DNA from: Candidatus Poribacteria bacterium
Lineage (GTDB): Bacteria; Poribacteria; WGA-4E; WGA-3G
DNA length: 36,441 nt
Direction of reading: 5' to 3'
Assembly: GCA_003635315.1 (NCBI GenBank)
Contig: PYJD01000044.1
Coordinates: 1-36,441 of the forward strand
The notes beneath the pieces are model-generated. The model was not told where the DNA came from. It saw nothing but the letters and a program-made list of their open reading frames with translations, and ran no database searches. A program made the translations under genes and the position numbers. Positions 17,256 to 26,435 of this stretch are shown in pieces (the first letter of the stretch is position 1; every line of letters begins with the position of its first letter).

Positions 17256-19166
17256 ATGCATAACAACGCAGAAAGTATTGGTAACATGACATCACAGCCA
17301 AAAGATAAACAGAATTTCATGGATGCCATCCATCAACGCGTACTTGTTTGTGATGGTGCCATTGGAACTGAACTCCGAAAACGTATTTCTGCACACCTGC
17401 CTTGTATTGATGCATGTAACATAGTGGAAGAGCATGCTGATAGGGTATTAGGGATTCATCAAGCTTATGTGGCTGCGGGTGCTGATGTAATTCAGACTAA
17501 TACATATCAAGCGAATAGGGAAGCATTAACTCAGCAAGGGTATGAAAGTGAGTTAGAAGAGATCAATCGTATAGGAGTTCAGTTAGCACGGCGTGCTGCC
17601 TCCACAGAATGTTTTGTTGCTGGGTCTGTTGGACAAATTCCATTTCAGATAGAAGAAGTATCAGAATCAACGGTACCACCTTCAAGTAATACAATCCGTC
17701 GTCATTTTCAAGAACAGATGGATACCCTTGTAGATGAAGGGGTAGACCTACTGATCTTAGAAACCTTTGTTCTACAGAAACAAGCTGAAATTGCCACGCA
17801 GCAAGCATTAACATACGGAATTCCAGTAATTGTTGAAATTAGTGGTGTATCAGGTGGAACGCTTGGTACAGGTGTTGATGTTAGGGTATTTGCTCAAGAG
17901 ATAGAACAACTTGGGGCACATGCTGTTGGTATAAACTGTAGAGGACCACACGATCTTGTACAAGCTATGGAACTTCTTGCACCTGTCATAAAATGTCCTT
18001 TGGTTGTGCAGCCCAATGCTGGTAACCCAAGAGTTGAGCAAGGCGAAATAGCAGTTTCTTATACAGTAGATTCAGATAATTTTAGTGATTATGTTAAGAA
18101 ATTAATTAACCTTGGGGCAAATATGATAGGTGGTTGTTGTGGTACAACACCCGAATACACAGCGAAAATCAATGCTGTGGTTGCAGGTAGTCCACCAATT
18201 AGGCGGCAACATAGGGTATTTATACTTCCCAAAAGTTCTCCTTCACACCAATCATTACGAGATAATCCTGTAGAAGAGGTATTTAAAACGCGAGAAAAAA
18301 TAGTTAGTGTAGAAACGCGCGCAAATACATTTCCACAATTACGTGCCTTGCTGAAGGAAGCCCAAGTGATGGCTGCAACGGGTGTTGATTTATTTGATGT
18401 TACCGATAATTCTGGTGCAGCAGTAAATATAGGGGCAGTGGCAACTGCGTTTCGTCTTCAACAGTCAACAAACATTCCTACACTAATACATTGGACAACA
18501 CGGTCTCGGAATCTTATAAGTATGCAGTCACATTTATTAGAAGCAGAGGCATTAGGTATTCGTGGTATTGTTGCCTTGTCAGGAGATCATCCAAAAGCTG
18601 GTCCCTATGAAGCAGCAAGTCTTGTACCAGATGTGCGAGGTGCTGTACAACTGATGAAACTCATAGGTCGGTTGAACCAAGGTGAACTTGCCGATGGTTC
18701 TTCAATCGGTGAACCGTGTGGGTTCTATTATGGTGGAGGTTTTACTATTGCAGAGAATCTTGAACCTCATGTTAAACATCTTACAAATAAAGTTGCAGAA
18801 GGCGCGAAATTTGCCTATACCCAACCAGTCTGGACGTTTGAAGACATTGAGCGAACACATAGAGCAACTAATCATCTTGGTATAAAAGTCCTATACGGAA
18901 TTTTGCCACTGACAAGTTACCGCAGTGCTTCCTACTTACGTGATAATTTAGGTCTCTACATACCCCAATTGATAGTAGATAAATATCGTGACCTTGGAGA
19001 TACCGCTGGAAATGATTTGGGTATGCAGTTAACCTTAGACCTTGTTAAAGAAATAAGAAATCAAGATAATATCCCAATTGATGGAATCTATCTTATCCCA
19101 CCTGCACGTTTGAATTGGAAAAACAGACGTGCTGTTATTTCAACAATCGTAGAAACGTATCGTTAA
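17256..19166 (+). CDS. Bifunctional homocysteine S-methyltransferase/methylenetetrahydrofolate reductase
   Basis: A 636-residue fusion like Bacillus YitJ. The N-terminal half is a homocysteine methyltransferase TIM barrel: VLVCDGAIGTEL, GADVIQTNTYQAN, LILETF, and the zinc-binding Cys residues C228 (GINCRGPH) and C294-C295 (GGCCGTTPEY). The C-terminal half is a 5,10-methylenetetrahydrofolate reductase domain: NIPTLIHWTTRSRNLISMQSH, GIRGIVALSGDHPKAGPYE, YYGGGFTIAENLEPHV, AKFAYTQPVWTFED, GILPLTSYRSASYL. It makes methionine and remakes methyl-folate in the cytosol. The start is uncertain: the ATG at 17256 abuts a stable hairpin, while ATGs at 17286 (M11) or 17319 (M22, MDAIHQRVLV) fit the family length better. 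The next gene follows after 28 bases. Confidence 0.93.
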   Translation: MHNNAESIGNMTSQPKDKQNFMDAIHQRVLVCDGAIGTELRKRISAHLPCIDACNIVEEHADRVLGIHQAYVAAGADVIQTNTYQANREALTQQGYESELEEINRIGVQLARRAASTECFVAGSVGQIPFQIEEVSESTVPPSSNTIRRHFQEQMDTLVDEGVDLLILETFVLQKQAEIATQQALTYGIPVIVEISGVSGGTLGTGVDVRVFAQEIEQLGAHAVGINCRGPHDLVQAMELLAPVIKCPLVVQPNAGNPRVEQGEIAVSYTVDSDNFSDYVKKLINLGANMIGGCCGTTPEYTAKINAVVAGSPPIRRQHRVFILPKSSPSHQSLRDNPVEEVFKTREKIVSVETRANTFPQLRALLKEAQVMAATGVDLFDVTDNSGAAVNIGAVATAFRLQQSTNIPTLIHWTTRSRNLISMQSHLLEAEALGIRGIVALSGDHPKAGPYEAASLVPDVRGAVQLMKLIGRLNQGELADGSSIGEPCGFYYGGGFTIAENLEPHVKHLTNKVAEGAKFAYTQPVWTFEDIERTHRATNHLGIKVLYGILPLTSYRSASYLRDNLGLYIPQLIVDKYRDLGDTAGNDLGMQLTLDLVKEIRNQDNIPIDGIYLIPPARLNWKNRRAVISTIVETYR

Positions 19167-19194
19167 CAATTTCGCTTGATCCAATTTGGATAAT

Positions 19195-21123
19195 ATGAAT
19201 ACCCATGAAAATAGAATATCATCCACACGTGTAACAGGTCGTTCCCTTCTTTTAGGTATTCTCCTAATTCCTGTGAATGTATATTGGATGACGATTGTTG
19301 AAGTAAAATACTACTCACTTGATGGATCGTGCCTCCCCTTATTTATCCAACCCGTTTTTATAATGTTTGTATGTATAGTTGCAAACATATTCTTAAGACG
19401 TATTGCTCCGCAAAGAATGCTACAACAAGGTGAACTGTTAACCATCTATATAATGGTTGCAATTTCCTGTACATTTGCAGGGCACGACACCATGCAGAAT
19501 ATGTTCGGTAGCATTGCCCATGCATTTCGTTTTGCTACAGAAGAAAATGAATGGCAAACACTGTTCTTTCGGTATTTACCTTCCTGGTTAACTATATCTG
19601 ATGCACAGAGTTTACAAGGGTTCTATGAAGGGGAAGCAACATTCTATACAAAACACAACTTCCTTGTATGGTTAAAGCCATTACTTTTTTGGGGTCTGTT
19701 TTTTCTGATTATGATGTTTATGATGTTATGCATCAATACGCTCGTACGGAAACGGTGGGCAGAACAGGAGAAGTTGGCTTATCCCATCATACAATTACCG
19801 TTGAGATTGTCAGAAGATGGGGGTAACCGACTCCTGAAGAATCGTATGATGTGGGTGGGATTTTCCATTGCTGTTACTATAGGTGTTATCAATGGAATAA
19901 GTTATCTTTATCCTCAATTTCCCCAGATACCCTATATCAAACGTACAGCGGCATTCCAGAATATATTCACAGACAGACCGTGGAGTGCAATTCGGGGGAC
20001 AAGGATATCAGTATATCCTTTTGCAGTTGGATTAGCCTTTTTTCTTCCTCTGGATCTTTCATTTTCATGTTGGTTTTTCTTTGTAGTACGTTTAGCAGAA
20101 TATGTGATTGCTGCTGCACTCGGTACACGTTATTTCCCAGCCTTAAATGAGCAGGCTTATGGTGCATGGGTGGCATTATTCTTTTTAGCAATTTGGGTTA
20201 CGCGTCGTCATCTAATAGAGGTATTTAAGAAAGTAATTGGACTTAAGTCCGCATTGGATGACTCAAATGAACCGATGCCATATCGCGCAGCCGTATTAGG
20301 AATAATTGGTTCACTGATTGCATTAGGTGTTTTTTCAAAAATTGCAGGAATGGCGTTATGGGTGGCAGGAATCTTCTTCGGGTTATATTTCCTGCTTTCT
20401 TTTGCGATTACACGTGTACGTGCTGAACTTGGCACACCCCATGAAATCTATTTTGTGAATCCACATGATATGATAGCAATGGTAGGTGGGACACGACAAT
20501 TTGATACCAGTAGTTTGACGATTATGTCACTTTTTTATTGGTTTAATCGTGGATATAGAAATCATCCCATGCCAAACCAAATTGAGGCGTTTAAGTTAGC
20601 AGAATCCACAGGTATGGGTAACAGACGTTTATGGATAGCCATGTTAATAGCAATAGTGGTTGGTATAATTGCTACATTTTGGGCTAACCTTGATATAACC
20701 TTTAGAAACGGTGCAATAGCGAAAGCAGGTGGGTTTAAAGATTGGGTTGGTAGAGAATCGTTTGGAAGACTTCAAAGATGGTTACATAATCCGACTGAAC
20801 CCAATATGATTGGTATTGGATTTATGGGAATTGGTGCTTTACTGACTTTTGTAATGATGTATATGCGAATGCATTTTTTATGGTGGCCATTCCATCCAGC
20901 TGGGTATGCACTTGCTATCAGTTTTGCAATGGATTATTTTTGGTTTGCATTCTTTGTCGCATGGTTTCTTAAATATATGATCCTACGACACGGAGGATTA
21001 AGATTACATCGTCGGGTTGCTCCACTATTTCTGGGACTCATTTTAGGGGATTATGTGATAGGGAGTACATGGGCAATAATAGGACCACTTTCAGGATTAC
21101 GTACATATAAGATATTTATCTGA
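19195..21123 (+). CDS. DUF6785/DUF6784-like polytopic membrane protein
   Basis: A 642-residue integral membrane protein with about a dozen hydrophobic segments. It resembles the uncharacterised DUF6785/DUF6784 family found in Planctomycetota, Armatimonadota and Poribacteria: an N-terminal SLLLGILLIPVNVYWMTIVE helix, GELLTIYIMVAISCTFAGHD, RKRWAEQEKLAYPIIQLPL, a central GTPHEIYFVNPHDMIAMVGGT loop, a DWVGRESFGRLQRWLHNPTE loop and C-terminal helices ending with GSTWAIIGPLSGLRTYKIF. No transport or enzyme motif was recognised. The ATG at 19195 is chosen over a TTG three codons earlier. It follows the MTHFR fusion by 28 bases, so they may be co-transcribed. It ends 17 bases from the convergent WD40 gene. 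Confidence 0.75.
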   Translation: MNTHENRISSTRVTGRSLLLGILLIPVNVYWMTIVEVKYYSLDGSCLPLFIQPVFIMFVCIVANIFLRRIAPQRMLQQGELLTIYIMVAISCTFAGHDTMQNMFGSIAHAFRFATEENEWQTLFFRYLPSWLTISDAQSLQGFYEGEATFYTKHNFLVWLKPLLFWGLFFLIMMFMMLCINTLVRKRWAEQEKLAYPIIQLPLRLSEDGGNRLLKNRMMWVGFSIAVTIGVINGISYLYPQFPQIPYIKRTAAFQNIFTDRPWSAIRGTRISVYPFAVGLAFFLPLDLSFSCWFFFVVRLAEYVIAAALGTRYFPALNEQAYGAWVALFFLAIWVTRRHLIEVFKKVIGLKSALDDSNEPMPYRAAVLGIIGSLIALGVFSKIAGMALWVAGIFFGLYFLLSFAITRVRAELGTPHEIYFVNPHDMIAMVGGTRQFDTSSLTIMSLFYWFNRGYRNHPMPNQIEAFKLAESTGMGNRRLWIAMLIAIVVGIIATFWANLDITFRNGAIAKAGGFKDWVGRESFGRLQRWLHNPTEPNMIGIGFMGIGALLTFVMMYMRMHFLWWPFHPAGYALAISFAMDYFWFAFFVAWFLKYMILRHGGLRLHRRVAPLFLGLILGDYVIGSTWAIIGPLSGLRTYKIFI

Positions 21124-21140
21124 AGTGAAGATCCTAAATA

Positions 21141-23291
21141 CTACTTTGAAATATCCCATAGAAGAATGGTATTTTCATCACCAGTAGATGCAACTGTATT
21201 TCCATCTGGTGATAGTGCAATATCATTAACCCGTCCATCATGTCCAGAAAATGAATTAATCAGTTCCATCGAATCAATATCCCAAACCAGAATATTATTC
21301 TCTTCAATTCTATGGATGAGTTTTCGTCCATCAGGCGTGAATAATAATGGGAACCAAATAGAACTTTCTGGATTCAGTGTTCCAATTTTTATTCCTTTTG
21401 ATATATCCCATAGTGAAATGAACCCTTTACTATTAAAGTTGACATGTGCCATAACTTTACCATCGGGTGAGAATGTAGAACTGAACGGTTTGTCTATTGA
21501 AATTCGATGAAGAGATTGTCGTGATTCTATGTCCCAGAATTGTATTGTATTAATATCCGGACTATAAGCCAATGTTCGTTCATCAGGTAAGAATTTTAGG
21601 ACGGGTTGTATATTAGCATTCATATCTAAATTTAGTGTAGGAAAGAGTTCACCTGTGTTGGAATTCCATAATTGAATCTTCTTGGATTTGCTCCAACTGG
21701 CTATTAATTTACCGTGAATAGAATATGTGACAAGACTAACTTTCTCTGTACCTGTTGTAATTGTTTTTAGGATAACACCAGATTCTATATCATATAAAAC
21801 AATTTCACCACTCCCACTTCCAACCGTCAATGTTTGACTATCTGGTGAAAAAGTAAAAGTTGAAATTTCACCTTTATATTCCTGTAGTTTTACCTTTATT
21901 TTCCCAGTATTAGGATTCCATAAAGTAAGGTAATTTCCAGATCCCCAAACCAACAGTGATGATCCATCGGGAGAAAATTTGACAGAATTAATATAATTTG
22001 ATGGAATGTCAAGATCAAACTTCTTCATAACCTTGTTTTCGTTAGTAATATTCAATAAGTAAATCTGTTTATAATTACCAACCCAATTTACAATATTCTT
22101 TCCATCTGGTGAGTAATCTAAATTCCCTTTTGCTTCAAAGAGGGGTATAGTCGCAGTGCGTTCTGCTTTCTCAACACACCAAAATTGTATTCCTTCTTGA
22201 TTCCTACTTAAAAAACATGATCCATCATGATAGAACAGAAGGTCATCTATATTTGACTTAGATTGAATTGTAGTTATATCTGTCGTATCTAACCAACCTT
22301 GAGAAATATCCCACATATAGATACGATTATACTTGTCGGAACTTAAGAGTAAATTCGCATCTGGAGAAAAGTGGATCTTTTTGATCTCATGATTTCCCGG
22401 TGAATCTGTAAACAGTTTTATTCTGGTAGATAATTCCCATAGGTGTATTTTCCCACCAATAATAGCGGACAAGGTTTCACCATCTGAAGAGATAGCCATT
22501 CCTGTTATATCAGATGATCCAGATTTCGATTCAAACAGAGTACTGCCTTCAGGATTCTTAAAATCCCATATTCGAATTGCGTTATTGTATTGATATTTAA
22601 TAGGATTGTTGATAGTTACAAGTGCATTCCCATCTGGAGATAATGCAATTGATGTTTTCCCTTCTATTCCTTGAGGTAATGTATAAACACGTTTACCTGT
22701 TCTTATATCCCATACATAACTTTCTCCCAATGCACCACTTGCTAACAAGTTTCCATCACTTGAAAAAGCCATAGATTCGACTCCTTGAGTATGTCCACGC
22801 AGTATAGCAATAGTTTCTTTTGTTTTTAGATTCCATATCCGAATGGTATCATCTTTACTACCTGTAGCTAAGATTTGCTCTTTAGGAGAAAACAGAATTC
22901 TTGTTATAGCCCCAATATGTCCATCTAATGTTGTAATTTGCTTACCAGAGTCTGTATGCCACATCTTAACAGTTGTATCTTCTCCTCCACTTGCGAGCAT
23001 GTCTCCAGTACTTGAGAATTCAACTGTTGTAACTTTACCGCTATGACCGGTAAGTAGGGTACGTAGCTGATAGGTGCGTGTGTCATATAGCCAAATACCA
23101 ACTGAACTTGGCACTGCAATTGTTGAATCATCTGGAGATAGAACGACATTGCTTATTATGGTCCCATGCCCCAATCTGGTTATTGCACCTTCTGGTAGAT
23201 TTTGTTGTGTCGTATTAAATGTTTGTCCAGAAGTGAAGGTAATGATAAAGAAAAATAGTAAAGGAATTAACTTTAATGTAATCAGTTTCAT
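21141..23291 (-). CDS. Exported WD40-repeat protein (two propellers)
   Basis: A 716-residue protein with a cleavable signal (LKLIPLLFFFIITFTSGQ) and then WD40 repeats to the end, enough for two seven-bladed propellers. Typical blades are GHSGKVTTVEFSSTGDMLAS with DTTVKMWHTDSGK, GHIGAITRILFSPKEQILAT with DTIRIWNLKTKE, GHTQGVESMAFSSDGNLLAS, and the closing GHDGRVNDIALSPDGNTVAS with NTILLWDIS. The first three and last blades are textbook; the middle ones are worn, which is usual. No enzyme domain is attached, so a scaffold or binding role outside the cytoplasm is inferred. It is alone on this strand, convergent with the membrane protein gene. Confidence 0.93.
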   Translation of the reverse strand: MKLITLKLIPLLFFFIITFTSGQTFNTTQQNLPEGAITRLGHGTIISNVVLSPDDSTIAVPSSVGIWLYDTRTYQLRTLLTGHSGKVTTVEFSSTGDMLASGGEDTTVKMWHTDSGKQITTLDGHIGAITRILFSPKEQILATGSKDDTIRIWNLKTKETIAILRGHTQGVESMAFSSDGNLLASGALGESYVWDIRTGKRVYTLPQGIEGKTSIALSPDGNALVTINNPIKYQYNNAIRIWDFKNPEGSTLFESKSGSSDITGMAISSDGETLSAIIGGKIHLWELSTRIKLFTDSPGNHEIKKIHFSPDANLLLSSDKYNRIYMWDISQGWLDTTDITTIQSKSNIDDLLFYHDGSCFLSRNQEGIQFWCVEKAERTATIPLFEAKGNLDYSPDGKNIVNWVGNYKQIYLLNITNENKVMKKFDLDIPSNYINSVKFSPDGSSLLVWGSGNYLTLWNPNTGKIKVKLQEYKGEISTFTFSPDSQTLTVGSGSGEIVLYDIESGVILKTITTGTEKVSLVTYSIHGKLIASWSKSKKIQLWNSNTGELFPTLNLDMNANIQPVLKFLPDERTLAYSPDINTIQFWDIESRQSLHRISIDKPFSSTFSPDGKVMAHVNFNSKGFISLWDISKGIKIGTLNPESSIWFPLLFTPDGRKLIHRIEENNILVWDIDSMELINSFSGHDGRVNDIALSPDGNTVASTGDENTILLWDISK

Positions 23292-23493
23292 ATAATTTAG
23301 TTTTGTATTTGGTTATCTATAGTCACAGAATTAGTGTGCTTTTGAATAGCAATAGTTTACATTTAAATCAGAAGCAGAAGCAACCCTATAATCATTACAA
23401 TATAACAATTGGTAACATGTCGAATAAATTTATAGTAAATAATAATTCTATTGTTTTATAAAATAATTGTCCCTATTACATGTAAGTCATATC

Positions 23494-23522
23494 TTGACAA
23501 TTTAATTAGAAATTGATAGTAT
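23494..23522 (+). promoter_or_regulatory. Sigma-70-like promoter for the LamG pair
   Basis: TTGACA at 23494-23499 and TAGTAT at 23517-23522 are 17 bases apart, 32 bases before the first LamG gene. An AAGGAGG ribosome-binding site follows at about 23539. Confidence 0.65.
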
Positions 23523-23554
23523 AAAGTAACTAACACATAAGGAGGTATTTAGTC

Positions 23555-24391
23555 GTGAAATCGATAAAAAAATCTGGGATTAATCGCTTTTTTTGTTCCA
23601 CATTGTATCGACATATTCACAAAATATTGATAATTATATTATTGTGTGTCTTTTCTTTATTTACAATTACCGATACCCTATTAGCAGAATTTTCTGATGG
23701 GTTAGTCTTATATCACACATACGATAAAGGTGCTGGTGATATTGCCGAAGATATTAGCGGTAATGGTCATGATGGCAAAATAGATAAACCTGAATGGGTA
23801 GATGGAAAATTCAATAAAGCCTTGAATTTTAGTGGTGCTGGTAGTGGTACATGGGTAACAGTTGAAAGTACTGAGGCACTAAATGTAGATAAATGCACCT
23901 TTATGGCATGGGTTTTTGCAGAGCATTGGAATGCGACCCGACAAATAGTTGGGAAATCAGTGCATGGAGGATGTAGTGGTAGAGGTCAATACGGTCTGTT
24001 TAGTGAGGGTGGTGCCTTCAAACTCAGGTTTGAGACTGAAGGAGGTCGCTCTGATATCGTCATGGATCTACCTGCTACCAAAAATTGGATACATGTTGCC
24101 TTTACCAATGATGGTACCAACGGCATAATCTATATTGATGGTAAAGAAGCTAAAGCAGGAAATGTACCCGGTAAACTGAAACCCAATGAAGATCCACTGC
24201 GAATTGCACAAGATTGTGATAGAGCAAATAATGTTTTTGCTGGTATGATTGATGAAGTGCGTCTGTGGAATCGTGCGCTTACGGATAAAGAGATTAGTAC
24301 ATATATGAACCAGGATGTTGGTGGAGCTCTTACGGTTTCACTATCAGGTAAACTTTCAACAACATGGGGAAATATAAAGCGGAATCCCTAA
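23555..24391 (+). CDS. Secreted LamG/concanavalin-like protein, copy 1
   Basis: A 278-residue protein that begins at a GTG, chosen because AAGGAGG lies at the right distance. A long signal region (HKILIIILLCVFSLFTIT) precedes one LamG jelly-roll domain (LamG/Laminin_G_3 type): FSDGLVLYHTYDKGAGDIAED, GNGHDGKIDKPEWVDGKFNK, WVTVESTEALNVDKCTFMAW, QIVGKSVHGGC, WIHVAFTNDGTNGIIYIDGK and IDEVRLWNRALTDKEI. Such domains bind glycans or proteins. The last residues read GKLSTTWGNIKRNP, a tail shared with the next gene. The pair is closely similar and separated by 20 bases, so it is a recent tandem duplication in one operon. Confidence 0.88.
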   Translation: MKSIKKSGINRFFCSTLYRHIHKILIIILLCVFSLFTITDTLLAEFSDGLVLYHTYDKGAGDIAEDISGNGHDGKIDKPEWVDGKFNKALNFSGAGSGTWVTVESTEALNVDKCTFMAWVFAEHWNATRQIVGKSVHGGCSGRGQYGLFSEGGAFKLRFETEGGRSDIVMDLPATKNWIHVAFTNDGTNGIIYIDGKEAKAGNVPGKLKPNEDPLRIAQDCDRANNVFAGMIDEVRLWNRALTDKEISTYMNQDVGGALTVSLSGKLSTTWGNIKRNP

Positions 24392-24411
24392 ATTATAAGG
24401 AGTCTTTTTAA

Positions 24412-25182
24412 ATGAAAAGTGTAAGTATATCTACCCTAATTATAACACTAATGGTGTTGATCCCATTCCTTTCTTCTGCAGATTATTCAGATGGTATTGT
24501 CTTAAATTTTTCTTTTGATGAAGGTTCAGGTGACGTTGCTATGGATTTAAGTGGTAATGGTCATGATGGGAAAATTGATAAACCTGAATGGGTAGATGGT
24601 AAGATCGGTGGTGCCTTGAAATTTGGTGGTGCTGGTAGTGGTACATGGGTAACAGTTGAAAGCACAGACGCCCTTAATGTTAATGAATGTACCTTTATGG
24701 CTTGGATTAATGCTGAGACATGGGACGGCACCCGTCAAATCGTTGGCAAATCCGTACATGGTGGTTGTAGTGGAAGAGCACAATATGGCTTATTCAGTGA
24801 AGGTGGGACATTCAAACTTCGCTTTGAAACAGAAGGTGGAAGAGCTGATATTAACGCTGATTTACCAGCTACCAATGAATGGCTTCATGTAGCCTTTACG
24901 AATGATGGTGAAATGGCTAAACTATATGTCAATGCTGAAGTCGTTGCGGAAGGTGCTGTACCAGGTGTACTTAGGTCAATAGACGATCCCTTACGAATTG
25001 CACAAGATTGTGATAGAGCAAATAATGTGTTTGCAGGTATGATTGACGAAGTTCGTCTTTGGAATCGTGCTGTAAGTGGAGACGATATTGCAGTGTTGAT
25101 GGATTTGGGAGCAAATGCCACCCCTGTGGATCCAAAAGATAAGATTTCTACGACCTGGGGAAGTCTAAAGTCTATTGATTAA
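24412..25182 (+). CDS. Secreted LamG/concanavalin-like protein, copy 2
   Basis: A 256-residue paralogue of the preceding protein, with signal MKSVSISTLIITLMVLIPFL and the same domain layout: YSDGIVLNFSFDEGSGDVAMD, GNGHDGKIDKPEWVDGKIGG, WVTVESTDALNVNECTFMAW, QIVGKSVHGGC, MIDEVRLWNRAVSG. The C-terminus, KDKISTTWGSLKSID, repeats the tail of copy 1. The central blocks are nearly identical at the protein level, whereas the signal peptide and linkers differ. An AAGGAG lies 10 bases before the ATG. A strong terminator follows at 25205. Confidence 0.88.
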   Translation: MKSVSISTLIITLMVLIPFLSSADYSDGIVLNFSFDEGSGDVAMDLSGNGHDGKIDKPEWVDGKIGGALKFGGAGSGTWVTVESTDALNVNECTFMAWINAETWDGTRQIVGKSVHGGCSGRAQYGLFSEGGTFKLRFETEGGRADINADLPATNEWLHVAFTNDGEMAKLYVNAEVVAEGAVPGVLRSIDDPLRIAQDCDRANNVFAGMIDEVRLWNRAVSGDDIAVLMDLGANATPVDPKDKISTTWGSLKSID

Positions 25183-25204
25183 ATATTGAATTTATTTATA
25201 CATA

Positions 25205-25244
25205 AAATGCTCCAGTTGTTTAACGACTGGAGCATTTTTATTTT
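25205..25244 (+). terminator. Intrinsic terminator of the LamG operon
   Basis: AAATGCTCCAGT (25205-25216) pairs with ACTGGAGCATTT (25226-25237) across a 9-base loop, followed by TTATTTTTC. A strong GC-centred stem plus T-rich tail, 22 bases past the stop. Confidence 0.92.
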
Positions 25245-25378
25245 TCTGATTCTCCTTTTACAGTATTAATCGTTGTTATTATTACCATTTCTAAATAATG
25301 ATTAACCCATTCCTAATTGTAGAAACTGCTAAATTCACTTTATCAGGTGGACTATTAAGAGTGTTCGTAATGTGGGTT

Positions 25379-25521
25379 ATTTATAGTGAACTATTGAATT
25401 GATGGAACATTTTGAGATGTAGGAGGGAACTCCGATTCCCGACTATCACTGAGTTGAATCGCGATTCGGAGATCGCTCCTACAGGGATTTTGTGTTATTA
25501 TTTTCAATGTTTACTATAAAT
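25379..25521 (+). mobile_element. MITE-like element, copy 1 (143 bp)
   Basis: The ends ATTTATAGTGAAC (25379-25391) and GTTTACTATAAAT (25509-25521) are inverted repeats with one mismatch. The inside has two inverted modules: GTAGGAGGGAACTCCGATTC and GCGATTCGGAGATCGCTCC. A copy over 85 per cent identical by eye lies in the opposite orientation at 30124-30265. It encodes nothing. No certain target-site duplication was found. Confidence 0.8.
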
Positions 25522-25579
25522 AGAATTGGTATAAGTATGAGGATGAATAATCGGATCACAATTAAAAATAGGCAAAACT

Positions 25580-26347
25580 CTATTTATACAACATCTCTAT
25601 AATTTCAAAGATATCTTGAAATTCGTTAATATATTCGCATATTACTTCTGCACTCAACTCCTCAGGAATACCATGCATTACTTCTGCGATAGGACCGGCA
25701 ATTGCTGCAAGAGTATCAGAATCCCCACCCAGTGAGATTGCATTTCTAATTGCATCTTCAAAGGAGGTAGATTCTAATGCACTGATAATTGCCTGTGGAA
25801 CCGATCCTTGACAAGTTACATCAAATGAATAATCTGGACGGATTTCATCAACAGACATAGATAGATCATATCCGTATTCACTGCTAATGATATGTCGGAT
25901 GACATCGGGTTTCTCGTTTTGGATTGCTAACCAGATAGCATGTGTAGTTGCCCGCGCACCTTTCATTCCTTCAGGATGGTTATGAGTTATATCAGTTACC
26001 TTGTCTGAGTCATTCAATGCATTCTCCAAATTATCCTGATTCAGGAAAGCTGCTGGCGATACACGCATGGCTGCCCCGTTTCCAAAGCTATTATAGGGAT
26101 TAGGAGGATCCCTATAGATCCATCTCCTAAAATTACCTCCATAACCAGCGCGAGGGTATCGTTGACACCACTTTTGCATTGTTTCTGCTGGCGGGAGATC
26201 ATTCAAGAGAATGTCTGCAACTGCAACTGTACAGACTGTATCATCTGTGATACGATTGTTCTCTCGAAAGAGTGGAAAATCCTTCGTTTTTATTCTATTA
26301 CGTTCGTAAATTGAACCGACGATGTCGCCTATTATAGCACCTAACAT
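25580..26347 (-). CDS. ADP-ribosylglycohydrolase (DraG-like)
   Basis: A 255-residue enzyme of the DraG/ARH family, which removes ADP-ribose from proteins or small molecules using two Mg/Mn ions. The motifs are MLGAIIGDIVGSIYERN, the metal site ITDDTVCTVAVAD, GYGGNFRRWI, GNGAAMRVSPAAFLNQ, DITHNHPEGMKGARATTHAIW and the second metal site SLGGDSDTLAAIAGPIAEVMHG. The ATG at 26347 is preferred over an upstream TTG (26359): GGGAGG lies 5 bases before it, and family members begin with MLGAIIGD. It stands alone on this strand. No ADP-ribosyltransferase was found nearby, so it is probably general or repair-type metabolism and not a toxin-antitoxin pair. Confidence 0.93.
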   Translation of the reverse strand: MLGAIIGDIVGSIYERNRIKTKDFPLFRENNRITDDTVCTVAVADILLNDLPPAETMQKWCQRYPRAGYGGNFRRWIYRDPPNPYNSFGNGAAMRVSPAAFLNQDNLENALNDSDKVTDITHNHPEGMKGARATTHAIWLAIQNEKPDVIRHIISSEYGYDLSMSVDEIRPDYSFDVTCQGSVPQAIISALESTSFEDAIRNAISLGGDSDTLAAIAGPIAEVMHGIPEELSAEVICEYINEFQDIFEIIEMLYK

Positions 26348-26435
26348 GTATCCTCCCAATTATGTAAGAAGCACTTATAATGTGAACTAATTAAATAGAA
26401 TTCATATAGCATTTTTTTTAAAATTTATAGGTTAA

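Noticed and set aside
25580..26347. Toxin-antitoxin role for the ADP-ribosylglycohydrolase
   Set aside because: No ADP-ribosyltransferase-like gene lies next to it; it is flanked by a MITE and an empty AT-rich region.
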